Shown here piece by piece: positions 62,875 through 64,000 of a stretch of 64,000 nt of DNA. This DNA comes from an uncultured Bacteroidales bacterium (GTDB lineage Bacteria; Bacteroidota; Bacteroidia; Bacteroidales; P3), in contig CASEWE010000010.1 in assembly GCA_949291555.1 (NCBI GenBank), positions 1 through 64,000 on the forward strand, written 5' to 3'. Position numbers and translations under genes: made by a program. The stretch's first letter is position 1; the number at the start of each line of letters is the position of its first letter. Below the pieces are notes generated by a model. It was given only the letters and a program-made list of their open reading frames with translations, was not told the origin of the DNA and ran no database searches.

Positions 62875-64000
62875 ATGAGTATCTCCATGAATCCGCACCC
62901 TTTGGTGCAGTTCCTCCAGAAGCCGGCTTCTGAATTCACGAAAGAGGACATTCTCCGTTTTATCGAAGAGAACCAGATCGAGATGATCAATTTCCGTTAC
63001 GTGGCGGGAGATGGCCGTTTGAAAACCTTGAACTTCGTGGTCAATGACCTGGACTACATCCGGACAATCCTCAGCTGCGGCGAACGGGTGGATGGTTCGA
63101 GCCTGTTCAAGAACCTCGATGCGGGCGCCAGCGACTTGTACGTGATTCCCCGTTACAGGACGGCTTATATGAATCCTTTTGCCGAAAGGCCTACTTTGGA
63201 CCTGCTGTGCTCCTATTACGACAAGGACGGGAACCCGTTCGAGAGCGATCCGGCTTACGTGATGCGCCGGGCCGGGGAGGTCATGAAGCAGCGGACCGGG
63301 TTCGAATTCCATTGCATGGGCGAACTCGAATATTACGTGATTGGGCCGGAAGACGACCTTTTCAAGGCCGATGACCAGCGCGGCTACCACGAGTCGACGC
63401 CTTTTACCAAATTCGAGACGTTCCGCAAGGAAGCCATGATGGCCATGGCCTCCTGCGGATGCCGCATAAAATACGGGCATTCGGAGGTCGGGAATTTCTC
63501 TATCGACGGCAAGAATTACGAGCAGAACGAGATCGAGTTCCTGCCTTGCCCGTTGGAAGAGGCTGCCGACCAGTTGATTATAGGGAAATGGATTCTTCGT
63601 ACGATGGCCTACGAACAAGGCCTGCTGGTGACTTTCTCCCCGAAAATCACCGTAGGCAAGGCCGGAAGCGGCATGCATATCCATACGGCCATCATGAAAG
63701 ACGGCAAGAACCAGATGCTGGATTCCAAGCACAAGCTTTCCGATACGGCAAAGCGGGCCATAGCCGGATATCTGGACCTGGCCGAATCGCTCACGGCGTT
63801 CGGCAATACCAACCCCTTGTCTTATTTCCGCTTGGTTCCGCATCAGGAAGCCCCGACCAATATCTGCTGGGGAGACCGCAACCGTTCGGCTTTGGTTCGC
63901 GTGCCCTTAGGCTGGGAAACAACCAAGAACATGGCGGTCGATGCCAATCCGGGTGAAAAGAAGGCGAAACCTTCCTACGCCAACAAGCAGACGGCCGAGT
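62875..64000 (+). CDS. glnA: Glutamine synthetase (partial, runs off the window)
   Basis: The first 375 residues of a glutamine synthetase; no stop before the window edge. It makes glutamine from glutamate and ammonia with ATP. Seen: the N-terminal beta-grasp domain, VDGSSLFKNLDAGASDLYV, the catalytic motif with MGELEYYVIG, the Glu and Gln pattern HSEVGNFS and NEIEF, the ATP/Glu loop GSGMHIHTAIM, and NRSALVRVPLG. It reads as a type-I-like GS. The start MSISMNPHPLV is the first ATG after an A-rich leader. Confidence 0.9.
   Translation, partial: MSISMNPHPLVQFLQKPASEFTKEDILRFIEENQIEMINFRYVAGDGRLKTLNFVVNDLDYIRTILSCGERVDGSSLFKNLDAGASDLYVIPRYRTAYMNPFAERPTLDLLCSYYDKDGNPFESDPAYVMRRAGEVMKQRTGFEFHCMGELEYYVIGPEDDLFKADDQRGYHESTPFTKFETFRKEAMMAMASCGCRIKYGHSEVGNFSIDGKNYEQNEIEFLPCPLEEAADQLIIGKWILRTMAYEQGLLVTFSPKITVGKAGSGMHIHTAIMKDGKNQMLDSKHKLSDTAKRAIAGYLDLAESLTAFGNTNPLSYFRLVPHQEAPTNICWGDRNRSALVRVPLGWETTKNMAVDANPGEKKAKPSYANKQTAE

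Overview
The window (about 58-60% GC by eye) comes from a Bacteroidetes chromosome, most likely a gut-type Bacteroidales with high GC (Rikenellaceae-like is my guess). The evidence is a repeated TAnnTTTG -7 promoter element in front of many genes, often with an upstream TTTG/TTG about 19-23 bases away. The gene families agree: a T9SS C-terminal sorting domain, an OMP_b-brl_3-type TonB-dependent receptor, TPR-HTH regulators, a DUF4831 protein, Mpl, split transketolase, a Bacteroidetes-type serine palmitoyltransferase-like enzyme and EFR1 ferredoxin. Shine-Dalgarno sequences are mostly absent.

Layout. 1-80: 3' end of a 5S rRNA and its terminator, so an rRNA operon lies to the left. 424-1340: transposase remnant broken by about four frameshifts, then an AT-rich tract. 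1746-8303: a 1490-aa secreted modular protein with a T9SS signal and a TPR/HTH membrane regulator. 8412-11387: serine palmitoyltransferase-like enzyme (-) diverging from panB and an RluA-family pseudouridine synthase. 11486-14396: glycosyltransferase and CstA (both -). 14769-19871: transketolase N-half, a secreted vWA protein, transketolase C-half and mpl. 19914-22250: FtsX-type permease (-), diverging from EFR1 ferredoxin, sbcD and sbcC (+, to 28336). 28610-29668: small lipoprotein and an orphan small ORF. 29837-34539 (-): yidC, yebC, a sigma-54 activator and lptE. 34950-38360 (+): exbB, exbD, tonB and a membrane metallophosphoesterase. 38457-43886: rlmB (-), then mtaB, dnaB and an exported 'asparagine synthetase B'-like protein (+). 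44142-46563 (-): DUF4831 protein, a small basic protein and kdsA. 46996-52213 (+): ffh, folD, glmM, pgk. 52536-55774 (-): FAH-family hydrolase and a TonB-dependent receptor. 56131-60432 (+): orphan histidine kinase, hemW, exported protein. 60550-62538 (-): small lipoprotein, atpD, atpC. 62875-64000 (+): glutamine synthetase, cut by the window edge.

Most of the window is housekeeping: cell envelope (mpl, kdsA, glmM, lptE, yidC, ExbB-ExbD-TonB), central metabolism (transketolase, pgk, atpDC, folD, panB, glnA) and genome maintenance (sbcCD, dnaB, ffh). I did not find a clear-cut new defence or mobile system. The least ordinary items are a vWA protein inserted between the two transketolase subunit genes, tandem 21-bp repeats under the divergent promoters at 9749-9790, a four-copy TTTTACA box cluster at 22389-22442, a sigma-54 activator with GAFTDA instead of GAFTGA, an 18-T tract beside a lipoprotein promoter, and dnaB and folD whose -7 boxes sit almost on the start codon, suggesting leaderless mRNAs.
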